From Kitasatospora sp. MBT63 (GTDB lineage: Bacteria; Actinomycetota; Actinomycetes; Streptomycetales; Streptomycetaceae), in assembly GCF_000710465.2 (NCBI RefSeq), contig NZ_JAIZ01000036.1:1-36493 (forward strand): a stretch of DNA of 36,493 bases. The letters are read 5' to 3'. The translations under genes and the position numbers were made by a program. Shown in pieces: positions 17,848 to 26,126 of the stretch. The notes under the pieces were generated by a model, which saw only the letters and a program-made list of their open reading frames with translations, searched no databases and was not told the DNA's origin. Position 1 is the stretch's first letter. Every line of letters begins with the position of its first letter.

Positions 17848-17962
17848 CGTCGCCGCGGCCGGCCAGGAGGCCGTAACGCCGGCGTCGCGCGCCGGCAGGG
17901 TGGACTTGACGGATGCTCACGGGCTGACGCCCTGACCGGACGACCCCGCGAGGGCAAGAGTT

Positions 17963-17975
17963 TGACATGATGTCA
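17963..17975. promoter_or_regulatory. Inverted repeat upstream of phospholipase C
   Basis: TGACAT-G-ATGTCA is a perfect 6+6 inverted repeat around one base, overlapping a TTGACA hexamer at 17962. It lies about 60 bases before the phospholipase start, a plausible repressor operator. The regulator is unknown. Confidence 0.4.
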
Positions 17976-18001
17976 TGCATCCGTCAACCGTCGGACGCCG
18001 C

Positions 18002-18030
18002 ACGGTTCCCACCTGCGGCCTGGATAGGCT
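18002..18030 (+). promoter_or_regulatory. Possible promoter of the phospholipase gene
   Basis: TAGGCT at 18025-18030 is a good Streptomyces -10 hexamer; the -35 position (ACGGTT, 18002-18007, 17-base spacer) is poor. Transcription would begin near 18037, after the first ATG (18034) and before the second (18055), which bears on the start choice. Confidence 0.35.
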
Positions 18031-18033
18031 GCC

Positions 18034-20127
18034 ATGCACCCCTCAGACTCGAGCATGTCCCGTCGCCGCTTCCTCGCCTCCGGAGCCGCCACGGCCGGAC
18101 TCACCGCCGCCGCGTCGCTGCTGCCGCCGTCCGTGCAGGCCGCGCTCGCCGCTCCCCCGCGCCCGGGCGGTCTGAGAGCGATCGAGCACGTGGTGATCCT
18201 CATGCAGGAGAACCGCTCGTTCGACCACTACTACGGCACACTGCGTGGCGTACGCGGCTTCGGTGACCGCAGTGCGATCGAACTTCCCGACGGGAGCAGC
18301 GTGTTCGCCCAGCCGACCGGCGACGGCGGACACGTGCTGCCCTTCTCCATCCGCGACGCGGCGGCCGACGGCGGCCGGGACATCCAGTGCGTCGGTACGC
18401 TCGACCACAGTTGGCCGGGCGGTCACCGGGCCTGGAACAACGGCCATTACGACCAGTGGGTTCCCGCGAAGACGGCGGCGACCATGTCCCACTACGGGCG
18501 CGATGACCTGCCGTTCCACTACGAACTCGCGGACACCTTCACCATCTGCGACGCGTACCACTGTTCGGCCATGACCTCGACCTCACCCAACCGCAACTAC
18601 CTGGTCAGCGGCACCACCGGTTTCGAGGCCGACGGCCGGCGGGCCATCGGGAACGACGCCTACGACGAGGACCACCACCCCGGCTACGGTTGGCCCACGT
18701 ACGCCGAACACCTCAGCAGGGCCGGCATCTCCTGGAAGGCCTACCAGGAGTGGAACAACTACACCGACAACAACCTCGAGTTCTTCACCCCGTTCAAGCG
18801 GATCGCGCGCGCCGTGCTGGACGCGGCGGGGTTGCCGTACCAGAGCCTGGGCAGCTTCTACCACGACGTGCGGCACGCCGAGCCTGCGGATGCCGACACG
18901 CTCCTCGCCAAGCTGGCGCGTGGCGTGACCGTCCTCGACGGGCCCGACCGTGAGCTGTACGACCGCGCCCTGTACCGCGGTCGTCCGCAGAGCCTGACGG
19001 GCGCGTTCGCAGCCGACATCGCCGCCGGAACCCTGCCGGCCGTCTCCTACCTGGTCACCTCTGCCGCCGAGTCGGAGCATCCTGACGACTCCTCGCCCGC
19101 GGCCGGTGCGGCGCTGACCTACCGGGTGCTGGACGCCCTTGCCACCAACCGCGACGTGTGGGACCGCACGGTGGTGTTCATCACCTACGACGAGAACGAC
19201 GGCTACTTCGACCACGTCCCCCCGCCGGTGCCGCCCGGGGACACGACGGATGAGTACGTCGACGGGCAGCCGATCGGGCTGGGTGTGCGGGTGCCGATGA
19301 TCGTGGTGTCCCCGTGGACGGTGGGTGGGTATGTCTGCTCCGAGACCTTCGACCACACCTCCATCGTGCGGTTCCTGGAGAAGTGGTCCGGAGTGCGCAG
19401 CACGGAGATCAGCGGATGGCGCCGTACCGTCGCGGGTGACCTCACCGGTGCTTTCGACTTCACCGCGCACGCCCGCGCTCCCCGGTTGGACACTCCGGGT
19501 CCGGTGCCGCCGTTCACCGACCGTTGGGCTCCTGTCCCGCCCGCGGACCAGCGGATGCCTCAGCAGGAGCCCGGTAGCCGCCCGGCCCGTGCGCTGCCCT
19601 ACCAGTGCGACGCCCACGGGTGTGCCGACGGGAGCGGGCTGCGTCTCGCGCTTCGGAACGAAGGTACCCGGAGCTCGCATTTCACCGTCTACACCTACGG
19701 CGACCGCGCTTCCCAGCCGCGTCCGCTCGGCGTGATCGGCTCCCAGGCCGTGCGTCTGCCGTTGAACGGCGACGGTACCTACCGCGCCGTGGTGACCGGT
19801 CCGAACCGGTTCCGGCGTGACTTCGCGGGCACCGGCGCGGAGCGCGTCGACGTCCAGACCATGATCGACGTGAAAGGCCGGGCCGTCCTGCTCACGCTTC
19901 ACAACCGTCACACGACGCAGGCGGAGTTCGTGCTCGCGTCGCAGGCCTACACGGACCGGCCGCCGCTGCGGGTCGTCGTTCCTCCGGGTGGCACGACGAC
20001 CGCCCGCTGGCAGACCGCGGCTGCGCAAGGCTGGTACGACCTGACCGTCACCGCGAGCACGGACCCGGCGTTCCGCCGCCGCCTCGTCGGGCACCTCGAG
20101 AACGGCAAGGACAGCGTCTCGGGCTGA
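18034..20127 (+). CDS. Phosphocholine-type phospholipase C, Tat-exported
   Basis: A 697-residue member of the phosphoesterase/phospholipase C superfamily (non-hemolytic, phosphocholine-preferring type). A Tat signal starts MSRRRFLASGAATAG (8-22) and ends near VQAALA. The metal and active-site segment MQENRSFDHYYGTLRGVRGF (57-76) is intact. Later motifs include SGTTGFEADG, VFITYDENDGYFDHVPPP and GLGVRVPMIVVSPW. The C-terminus has two small beta domains (DUF756 type, about 500-690). By family it cleaves phosphatidylcholine and sphingomyelin outside the cell. Neither ATG 18034 nor ATG 18055 has a clear ribosome site; the latter begins the Tat motif and fits the candidate promoter better. Length is normal. 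A hairpin terminator follows. Confidence 0.93.
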   Translation: MHPSDSSMSRRRFLASGAATAGLTAAASLLPPSVQAALAAPPRPGGLRAIEHVVILMQENRSFDHYYGTLRGVRGFGDRSAIELPDGSSVFAQPTGDGGHVLPFSIRDAAADGGRDIQCVGTLDHSWPGGHRAWNNGHYDQWVPAKTAATMSHYGRDDLPFHYELADTFTICDAYHCSAMTSTSPNRNYLVSGTTGFEADGRRAIGNDAYDEDHHPGYGWPTYAEHLSRAGISWKAYQEWNNYTDNNLEFFTPFKRIARAVLDAAGLPYQSLGSFYHDVRHAEPADADTLLAKLARGVTVLDGPDRELYDRALYRGRPQSLTGAFAADIAAGTLPAVSYLVTSAAESEHPDDSSPAAGAALTYRVLDALATNRDVWDRTVVFITYDENDGYFDHVPPPVPPGDTTDEYVDGQPIGLGVRVPMIVVSPWTVGGYVCSETFDHTSIVRFLEKWSGVRSTEISGWRRTVAGDLTGAFDFTAHARAPRLDTPGPVPPFTDRWAPVPPADQRMPQQEPGSRPARALPYQCDAHGCADGSGLRLALRNEGTRSSHFTVYTYGDRASQPRPLGVIGSQAVRLPLNGDGTYRAVVTGPNRFRRDFAGTGAERVDVQTMIDVKGRAVLLTLHNRHTTQAEFVLASQAYTDRPPLRVVVPPGGTTTARWQTAAAQGWYDLTVTASTDPAFRRRLVGHLENGKDSVSG

Positions 20128-20141
20128 CCGCGGACGGGCGT

Positions 20142-20177
20142 CACCCGGGTCGTGGTGGCCGGACCCCGGCCCGGGTG
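20142..20177 (+). terminator. Hairpin terminator after phospholipase C
   Basis: GGCCGG-acc-CCGGCC (20157-20171) forms an inner stem. The outer arms CACCCG and CGGGTG (20142-20147 and 20172-20177) can extend it. There is no T-run, as is common in Streptomyces. It starts 14 bases after the stop. Confidence 0.6.
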
Positions 20178-20585
20178 GCGTGATCGTTCGGTTCGACGGG
20201 ATCGGCCCGGCGCCATCCGGCCTTGGCAGGTGAGGGCCGTCTCGGCCTGTGCGGGTCGGGGTCGTCGGGGCAGCGTCGGCAACGGCTGCCCGTACCGGGT
20301 CACCTCGCGCTCCGTCAGCCGTCACGCCGCCAGGTCCCGCTCACCGGCGGGCGGGCCCGCGCACCTTCCGGTATTCCCGGACCGGGCAGTCGACCATGTG
20401 AGGTATCCCTCATTCGAAATCGCCGTTGGATCGTCGTATCCGGCGCCGGGATCGCTGGAACGGCCGACAGCGACGGCAATTTTCGTGCGTGCAGGTACTG
20501 TTGGGCGCAGATCAAGCAGGTTCTCCCCGAGAAGGCCTGCAGGAGAGACAAGTTGGCGATGGCCAGCACATGAGGAGAGAACGAG
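20178..20585. other. Intergenic region before the GH64 gene
   Basis: No convincing gene. The stretch 20390-20520 is less GC-rich than its surroundings and probably carries the GH64 promoter (for example TACTGT near 20497), but no clear -35/-10 pair stands out. Confidence 0.5.
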
Positions 20586-21788
20586 ATGCGCACTCTCACG
20601 AAGGCCGCGATACTCGCGGCCGCTGCGCTCGTGGTACCGCTCACGTCGACTCTCGCCGTCGACGCCTATGCCGACGTCCCCTCGCCGGCCGCGGGCTCCG
20701 GGTTCCCGCTCCATATCAACGGGGGGGACGGTGACTACATAACGATCGTCGGTCAGCAGACGCCGGGGCATTACTCCTTCATCGGTTCCGAGGGCAATGT
20801 ACTCCCGGTCACACAGCAGCCCGAACAGGGCATGTCGTTCCCGCTGGGTGAGGTGCATGACGGAGTGATCCCCATGCCGTCCCACCTGGAAGGCGGCCGG
20901 ATCTTCGTCTCCAAGAAGCCCTTGGTGATGCCGGCGGCCACGGTGGACGGGCAGCCCAGCGACGCCGGATACGTCCAGCCGGACCTCAACAACCCCGGCG
21001 ATCCCAACCAGGGCAACCCGTACGACTTCTTCGAGTACACCTTCGACAACGGTCACGTCCCCTTCGGCGGCAACACCACGCAGGTCGACGGGTTCTCGAT
21101 CCCGATGACCGCGGAGCTGAAGCAGGACTCGTCGGGCTTCGACCGGACGGTCGGGATCCAGGGCATGACCGCCGGCCAGGTCGTCGACAGGTACAGGCAG
21201 TACGCCGACGGCACTCCGTTCGTCTCGCTGGCCAACGCGGACGGCAGCCACATCACGGCTCCCCGGTCGGCGGCCGCCTTCCAGTCGGGTGGAGCGGGTG
21301 TGACGTACTTCGACTCCGCGATCAAGAAGGCGTGGGACCAGTGGCAGGGCGACGGCCGGTTCAAGCTGACCGACGGGAACAACGTGTACGTCGGCGGCAC
21401 GGAGGGAGCGGGCACGCAGCTCACCTACAAGAAGGAGGTCAACGGCCGGCAGGTCGGCGGCGGTACCGTGGCCATGCCCACCACGACGGATGTGGCGGCC
21501 TGCTCGGGAGCGCTCGCGTCGGGCAGTGACACCGACAAGTTCGTCGGGGCCCACCTGTGCGCCGCCTTCAACCGCGGGATCGCGCAGAACGACCCCGACA
21601 CCTGGGGCGACACCGGCACCTTCTACCGGAACGCCCCGTTCAACGAATACGCCGCCTTCTTCCACCAGATCAGCGGCGACCGTCTCGCGTACGCGTTCGC
21701 CTATGACGACGTGCACAACCAGAGCTCCGTGATGATCCTCCCCAACGCGGACGCACCCACCAGCCTGACCCTCACGATCGGCTCCTGA
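20586..21788 (+). CDS. Secreted GH64-type beta-1,3-glucanase
   Basis: A 400-residue protein with a classical Sec signal (MRTLTKAAILAAAALVVPL, cleavage near AYADVPS). The mature part matches the GH64/thaumatin-like glucanase superfamily: GGRIFVSKKPLVMP, YVQPDLNNPGDPNQGN, DFFEYTFDN and the strand DGFSIPMTAEL, followed by a C-terminal fold ending LTLTIGS. By family it releases oligosaccharides from beta-1,3-glucan, for example fungal cell wall. ATG at 20586 is preceded by GAGGAGAG with good spacing. No carbohydrate-binding module is attached. Catalytic acids (Glu/Asp) cannot be fixed from sequence alone. It appears to be its own transcription unit, closed by a hairpin. Confidence 0.85.
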   Translation: MRTLTKAAILAAAALVVPLTSTLAVDAYADVPSPAAGSGFPLHINGGDGDYITIVGQQTPGHYSFIGSEGNVLPVTQQPEQGMSFPLGEVHDGVIPMPSHLEGGRIFVSKKPLVMPAATVDGQPSDAGYVQPDLNNPGDPNQGNPYDFFEYTFDNGHVPFGGNTTQVDGFSIPMTAELKQDSSGFDRTVGIQGMTAGQVVDRYRQYADGTPFVSLANADGSHITAPRSAAAFQSGGAGVTYFDSAIKKAWDQWQGDGRFKLTDGNNVYVGGTEGAGTQLTYKKEVNGRQVGGGTVAMPTTTDVAACSGALASGSDTDKFVGAHLCAAFNRGIAQNDPDTWGDTGTFYRNAPFNEYAAFFHQISGDRLAYAFAYDDVHNQSSVMILPNADAPTSLTLTIGS

Positions 21789-21820
21789 GCCTGGCGATTC
21801 CGCGGATCCGCTCCAGAGCG

Positions 21821-21840
21821 CCCGCCCAGGTCGGGGCGGG
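21821..21840 (+). terminator. Hairpin terminator after the GH64 gene
   Basis: A perfect 7-bp stem CCCGCCC/GGGCGGG with a 6-base loop (AGGTCG) lies 33 bases after the stop. TTA follows, but there is no T-run. Confidence 0.6.
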
Positions 21841-21972
21841 TTACGGAGTCTCGCAGGCGACGGCCCGGCGGTACGTGGAGAGACCGTCGACCGAGCAGTT
21901 CGACGACCTTCAGGACGCCGCCGTCGCGGAAGCCGAGGGCTTTGCCGACGCTCGGACCGTCCCGCTCTGTCG

Positions 21973-23291
21973 GTGCCCGGGCTCAGCCGTGCCAAGGCCG
22001 CCGCGCTGATCCACGCCGAGACGATCGCCCGGGGTGAGCTGCGTCGGGCGGACCTGCTCCGGTTGGGCTGTCGAGGGGCTGCGGAGTACCGGCTTGCAGG
22101 TCAACGCCTTCAGCGGATCGGTGCCGCTCGCAGGCGCGCGCTCGCCGCTGCGGTCGCCGACGACCGTGTCCGCCTGGGCTCCACGCCGCCTCGGCCTGCG
22201 GGCCCGCGGGACAGGCGCCCGCTGGCGGCCCGGGTGTGGCGCGCCCTGGACCGGGAGCAGTACCGGATGATCGTGGACTCGGTGCTTGCGGAGCGTGGCA
22301 TCGATCCTGTCCGTTTCCGGATGCCTGGTCAGGAGGTTTGGCGGTGGTGGAACGGCGTGGCCCCGGCGGGTCCCGGTCCGATGGACGCCGTTCCTGCTGC
22401 CGCTGGTCCTCCGAAGGCGGTCGCGGAGTTGCTCGCTCTTCCCGATGAGGAGTTCGTCGTGGCTCTTCTCCGGGACGCGTGGGAGGCCGAGAATCGGTTC
22501 CTCGCCCATGACGCGGTCGTCGAGCGTTGGGCGTCGACGGCCGCGACGGCCCGGGCGTGGGGGCGGTATGCCGTCGCACTGGCCGATCGGAGGGCCCTCG
22601 CCGCACCTTTTCTCAGCCGTTCTGCCGCCCTTGAGCTGCTCGGCGCGGTCTACAGGGATCTGGCCGTCCTCAATCTGCGTGCCCACGAGGCGCAGCAGGC
22701 TCGGAATTTCTTTGTGCGCCGGGTCTTCGCGGATCACTGTGCCCGCCGGTTGGCGCTCGTGCCCGACCTGCCGGGTCTGCTGGAGGGGGATTACGCCACC
22801 CGTCATGCTCTGCTCGCCGATCTCCCGGGCGATCTACCGTGGGCGGTTGCGGATGCGGCGATCGGTTGCGAGGACTCGGCGGCCTGTGGTTGGGGGTGGG
22901 CGGCTGCGGATGGCGCGTCGGCCTGGGGGTCGTCGTACGCGTCCGGCATTGCGGAGGCCGAGCTGATCGGGCTCTGTGAGGCGGCTCTTCGGCTGCTGGA
23001 ACGGTAACCCGGGCCGGACGGTGCTGGTGCTGTGTGACAACACCCAGGCCGTTGGTGCCGTCGCAGCCGCTCTTGCCGCCGGTGCTGTGGGGCCTGCTCG
23101 GTCGGGTGATCTCACACGGCGACCGTCTCGAAGTGCGGTGGCTGAAGGGGCACATCGGTCATGATCTCAATGAGACCGCCGATCGTCTCGCGTCGCTGGG
23201 TCTGCGCTCGGCGACCCGGTTCGTTCCCCCTGCCGAGGTCCGGCGGGTTCTCGGTGAGATCGGGCGGATGAGTCTTTCGGGGGTCGCGTAG
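21973..23291 (+). pseudogene. Frameshifted RNase H-like gene
   Basis: The main open frame (GTG 21973 to TAA 23007, 344 residues) has an unrecognised alpha-rich N-terminal part. It enters an RNase H fold near 22850: CGWGWAAADGASAWG, then GIAEAELIGLCEAALRLL. The fold continues in frame 2 (about 23008-23085; NPGRTVLVLCDNTQAVGAV) and then frame 3 (about 23085-23291; VRWLKGHIGHDLNETADRL). Together these supply the Glu of AEAEL, the Asp of CDNTQ, the His of KGHIGH and the Asp of ETADRL, so every active-site element seems present but split by two +1 shifts. Frame 2 before 21973 (GVSQATARRYVERP) may be lost N-terminal coding. I read it as a recently broken gene or a pair of sequence errors. Confidence 0.7.
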
Positions 23292-23355
23292 GGGGCCGGG
23301 CGCCGGGGTTCTGCTCCGGGTGGGTTCCGGCCTTCCCGGTATGGCGGGGACAGGG

Positions 23356-24093
23356 TCAGTGTCTCGGTGTGTCCGTGCGGGGTGGGATCTCCGTGATCCC
23401 TCCGCGTCGTCTGCGGCGGGTAATCTCCTCCGTTGCGGGTGGCTGCGGCCTCGACGGGGTGGGGGTGGAGGGCAGAGCCGACCCGTGTGCCTGGTCCTGG
23501 GGGCCGAGTCGGCCCGCGCCGAGCACGATCTCGCGGGGCGCGGGTGCGAGGTCGGTCTCCAGCTGCGGCACGATGGGGACCGTCAGTTCCAGCACGAGGT
23601 GGGCGCGTGGTGTGATCCCGAGGCCGGACCACAGGCCGTGGACAGACCGGCCCCGGTCGTCGCCGCAGCGTACCGAGGTGGGGAGCCCGGAATCGGCGAG
23701 GGATCCGGTCAGGCAGTCTTCCGTGATCGAGTCGGTGGCCGAGCAGGCTTCGATGAGCCGGCCGATCAGGGTGTGCTCTTCCAGGGTGTGCCGGGAGGGG
23801 TTCTGCGGGGCAGGGGTTGATCGGGGCCATGCGGTGGCCAGGTAGGAGACGCGGTAGTGGCGTGGGGCGGGTTGCCTGCCCACCAGCCGTCCGCCGTTCT
23901 CGCGTACCTCGGACCACCCGGAGCGGAGTGTCTCCTGCCCGCCTCTGCGGATGTCGCAGAGGAACAGGCTGACGAACGCCGTGTCACGTCCGTTCTGCCA
24001 GTCGGCCTGCGGTGTGTCGAATCTGACGGCGGTGCCCGGTGGGAGTGCGTTCCCGAGCCAGTTCGCCAGTGAGAGGTCCACGTCCTGCAGCAT
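23356..24093 (-). CDS. Pvc16/DUF4255-family protein of contractile injection systems
   Basis: A 245-residue protein. The N-terminal MLQDVDLSLANWLGNALP and later VSLFLCDIRR, ITPRAHLVLELTVPIV match the Pvc16 N-terminal (DUF4255) family of extracellular contractile injection systems, where it is thought to cap or terminate the tail tube. The last 50 residues are proline- and arginine-rich and look disordered. ATG at 24093 (GGAG about 8 bases upstream) begins the conserved domain; an upstream in-frame start would add 26 residues without family support. It is the last gene of the minus-strand operon. In Streptomyces eCIS loci this family sits beside sheath and tube genes, which are not in this window. 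Confidence 0.85.
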   Translation of the reverse strand: MLQDVDLSLANWLGNALPPGTAVRFDTPQADWQNGRDTAFVSLFLCDIRRGGQETLRSGWSEVRENGGRLVGRQPAPRHYRVSYLATAWPRSTPAPQNPSRHTLEEHTLIGRLIEACSATDSITEDCLTGSLADSGLPTSVRCGDDRGRSVHGLWSGLGITPRAHLVLELTVPIVPQLETDLAPAPREIVLGAGRLGPQDQAHGSALPSTPTPSRPQPPATEEITRRRRRGGITEIPPRTDTPRH

Positions 24094-24193
24094 GCCCTGC
24101 TCCGCTTGTCGGTGGAACGAACGTATGGTCTCGCGAGGAGCTGCCCGTGGCCGAGCCGGTGACCGGCGCATCCGCCGGACCGCTGACCCGGTG

Positions 24194-24721
24194 TCACCGT
24201 GTCGGCGTGTCCGCGGGTTCCGCCGGGGCCGGTGCGGTGGGGCGCCCGCCGGTTCTCGTCCCTGCGGGCGGTGGGATCGTCCAGGGTCCGTCGGCCGTGT
24301 GCGAGCCGGTCCAGGTCCGGCTTCGCCACGATCCCGTTGCCGGGTCGTACCACTCGTAGATTCCGTTCCTGCGGTCGTGGCGGTGGTCGGGGAGGTGGTC
24401 GTCGTCGCCGGCGGGGATGGTGGTCCGGTGTGCGATGAGCCGGGTGAGCCAGTTGATGAATGCGCCCGGGTCTGCGCCGGGTGCGGTCAAGGTGGCGAAC
24501 TCGGATTCGAGTCCGCTGTCGTGCTCGGAGAGCCAGTGGGAGAGCTCGGCCCGGTAGGTGTCGGCCCGCTCCGGGTGGTCGGGCCAGCGCCGATCGCCCG
24601 CGAAGGCCAGCACGGCCAGCTGCTCCACCAGGTGGGGGATTTCGGTGTACTGGAATCTGACGGTGCTGCGTGCGGTGAACCACTCGATGAGCCGTTCGAC
24701 ACCGGCGGTCTCCAAGGCCAT
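24194..24721 (-). CDS. Small unknown protein of the eCIS-like operon
   Basis: A 175-residue soluble protein with no recognised family. ATG at 24721 follows GAGGAGAG at good spacing. The N-terminal 100 residues are predicted helical (LETAGVERLIEWFTARSTVRF ... YRAELSHWLSEHDSG); the C-terminal part contains YEWYDPATGSWRSRTW and a proline-rich tail. Trp-rich YEWYDPATG-type segments recall WW-like or C-terminal modules of Streptomyces eCIS-associated hypotheticals, but I would not name a function. It lies 131 bases after the ferritin-like lipoprotein gene and 100 bases before DUF4255, so it is probably co-transcribed. Confidence 0.7.
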   Translation of the reverse strand: MALETAGVERLIEWFTARSTVRFQYTEIPHLVEQLAVLAFAGDRRWPDHPERADTYRAELSHWLSEHDSGLESEFATLTAPGADPGAFINWLTRLIAHRTTIPAGDDDHLPDHRHDRRNGIYEWYDPATGSWRSRTWTGSHTADGPWTIPPPAGTRTGGRPTAPAPAEPADTPTR

Positions 24722-24852
24722 GTGCGAACTCTCCTCGTCCCTGGCTGGCTGGATACGGATGGGTCGGGCTGCCGTCCGGTCCGGCACCGGTGTGCGGCCG
24801 GCCCGGTGCGGAGCTTCACGTTCCCGGTGGCCTCGGCTGTGGTCGTCCTGCG

Positions 24853-25512
24853 TCAGGCACCGGTGCCTGCTCCTTCGACGCCCGGTTCGAGGAAGCTCAG
24901 CACCGTGGAGCGCCCGCCGAGCAGGTAGCCGAGCGCAGCCGCGTGCATCGCCTCGACGGGTGCGATGGTCGCGGCTGCGAGTACGGCCGGCCCGTTCGCC
25001 TGCAGGCTGCCGGCCGCGGTGGTGTGGGTCTGTGCGGCGCGTTTCTCCAGGGCCTGGAGGAGGGGCACGACCTCGTCCACACTGCCGGCTGCTCCGAGGG
25101 CCAGCAGCTCTCCTCGGCCGGTCGGGGAGAGTGAGGTGACCGCTGGGCGTTTGGCGTCGCGCAGGATCGCGTTCCAGGTCTGCGCGTGCTGGGTGTGGTG
25201 CTCGACGGCCGCTTGTGCGAATGCGGACAGTGCGGGGACCGCGGGGCCGAGTTTCCCGGAGCTCAGGGCGGATTGCAGGGCCTGGTAGGCGCTGACGGCC
25301 TGGTTCTCCAGGGTTGCGGCGAGGGCCACGGTCCGCAGGTCGCCGGTGTACGGCAGCGGTGACGGTGCGCGGCGGCTGCTGCACGCCGTCAGTGCGAGGC
25401 CGATGCCCGCCCCTGCGGCGCCCAGGACGAAGACCCGCCGGGACGGCTCGGGGAGTGTCCAGTTCGCTGCGCCGGGGCCGGGGCCGGGTCGGGCCGTTCG
25501 GGATGTCCTCAT
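24853..25512 (-). CDS. Ferritin-like domain lipoprotein
   Basis: A 219-residue protein. A signal region (SRRVFVLGAAGAGIGLALTAC) has a twin arginine and ends in a lipobox, LTAC, so it is probably a Tat- or Sec-exported lipoprotein. The rest is a four-helix ferritin-like fold (DUF4439/Ferritin_2 type) with E/H positions in AATLENQAVSAY, AAVEHHTQHAQ, LEKRAAQTH and PVEAMHAAAL. Metal binding is plausible but not proven. ATG at 25512 overlaps the stop of the preceding ferritin-like gene (ATGA), a sign of coupling. Paired ferritin-like proteins occur beside Streptomyces eCIS genes; their role there is unclear. Confidence 0.85.
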   Translation of the reverse strand: MRTSRTARPGPGPGAANWTLPEPSRRVFVLGAAGAGIGLALTACSSRRAPSPLPYTGDLRTVALAATLENQAVSAYQALQSALSSGKLGPAVPALSAFAQAAVEHHTQHAQTWNAILRDAKRPAVTSLSPTGRGELLALGAAGSVDEVVPLLQALEKRAAQTHTTAAGSLQANGPAVLAAATIAPVEAMHAAALGYLLGGRSTVLSFLEPGVEGAGTGA

Positions 25513-26126
25513 CGCACCACCCCTTCGTTGATCGCGGAGGCGTCGGTGGTCGGGTAGTCGGCATGGGGAATGCCCGCGGTTCCGAGTGCGGGTGGCAGCA
25601 GGTGGGCGGCGGTGCGGGGTGCGCCGGGCTCGGCCTGGCCGTCATCGAGCAGGCTGCGGATGATGAGGAGCTCGGATCCGTGCTGTGCCTCGACGGAGGC
25701 GACGTTCACGAAGAGCGATCGTAGGCCGCCGGTCTCGGTGAGGGTGGCGAAGCGGGTGCAGGTCTGCGCGTTGATGCCTTCGAGCTCCGTGAGGAGGGCG
25801 ACGAGGTGGGTCGGGTCGGTGATCTGGCCGAGCATGCGCCCGACGCTCGCGGCGTACCGCATGTCGGCGGTGTGCTGCGGGGCGGCGCCGGCCTGGGTGA
25901 CGGCCTGGTTGAAAGCCGTCGCGTGTGCCGCGTGATGGGCCTTGTTACGGGCTATCAGCTCCCGCAGGTGGGCGTTGCCGTCACCGGCCAGGAAGGGCAG
26001 TGCCTCGGCCGAGGTGTAGGACGTGACGGCGAGGTTCTCCAGTGCGGCGGCGGTCTGCAGGACCTGGACGTCGAGCGGGGCCTGTGACGGGATCGGTTGC
26101 GGCGCCGCGGTGGGTGATTCGGTCAT
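25509..26126 (-). CDS. Ferritin-like domain protein, cytoplasmic
   Basis: A 205-residue protein without a signal peptide. Four helices carry the ferritin-like residues: TAAALENLAVTSYTSAEAL, KAHHAAHATAFNQAV, LEGINAQTCTRF and VEAQHGSELLIIRSLL. It is a paralogue of the next gene but lacks the lipobox. ATG at 26126 overlaps the stop of the Ig-repeat gene (ATGA). By family it may bind a di-metal centre; several Streptomyces proteins of this type are labelled hydrolytic in old annotations without support. Confidence 0.85.
   Translation of the reverse strand: MTESPTAAPQPIPSQAPLDVQVLQTAAALENLAVTSYTSAEALPFLAGDGNAHLRELIARNKAHHAAHATAFNQAVTQAGAAPQHTADMRYAASVGRMLGQITDPTHLVALLTELEGINAQTCTRFATLTETGGLRSLFVNVASVEAQHGSELLIIRSLLDDGQAEPGAPRTAAHLLPPALGTAGIPHADYPTTDASAINEGVVR

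Noticed and set aside
20223..20573. 116-codon plus-strand frame before the GH64 gene
   Set aside because: No ribosome site or family match; it covers the probable GH64 promoter.
23292..23355. Possible bidirectional terminator between the RNase H-like gene and the DUF4255 gene
   Set aside because: Only a GGCCGG/CCGGCC pair with a long loop is present; too weak to call.
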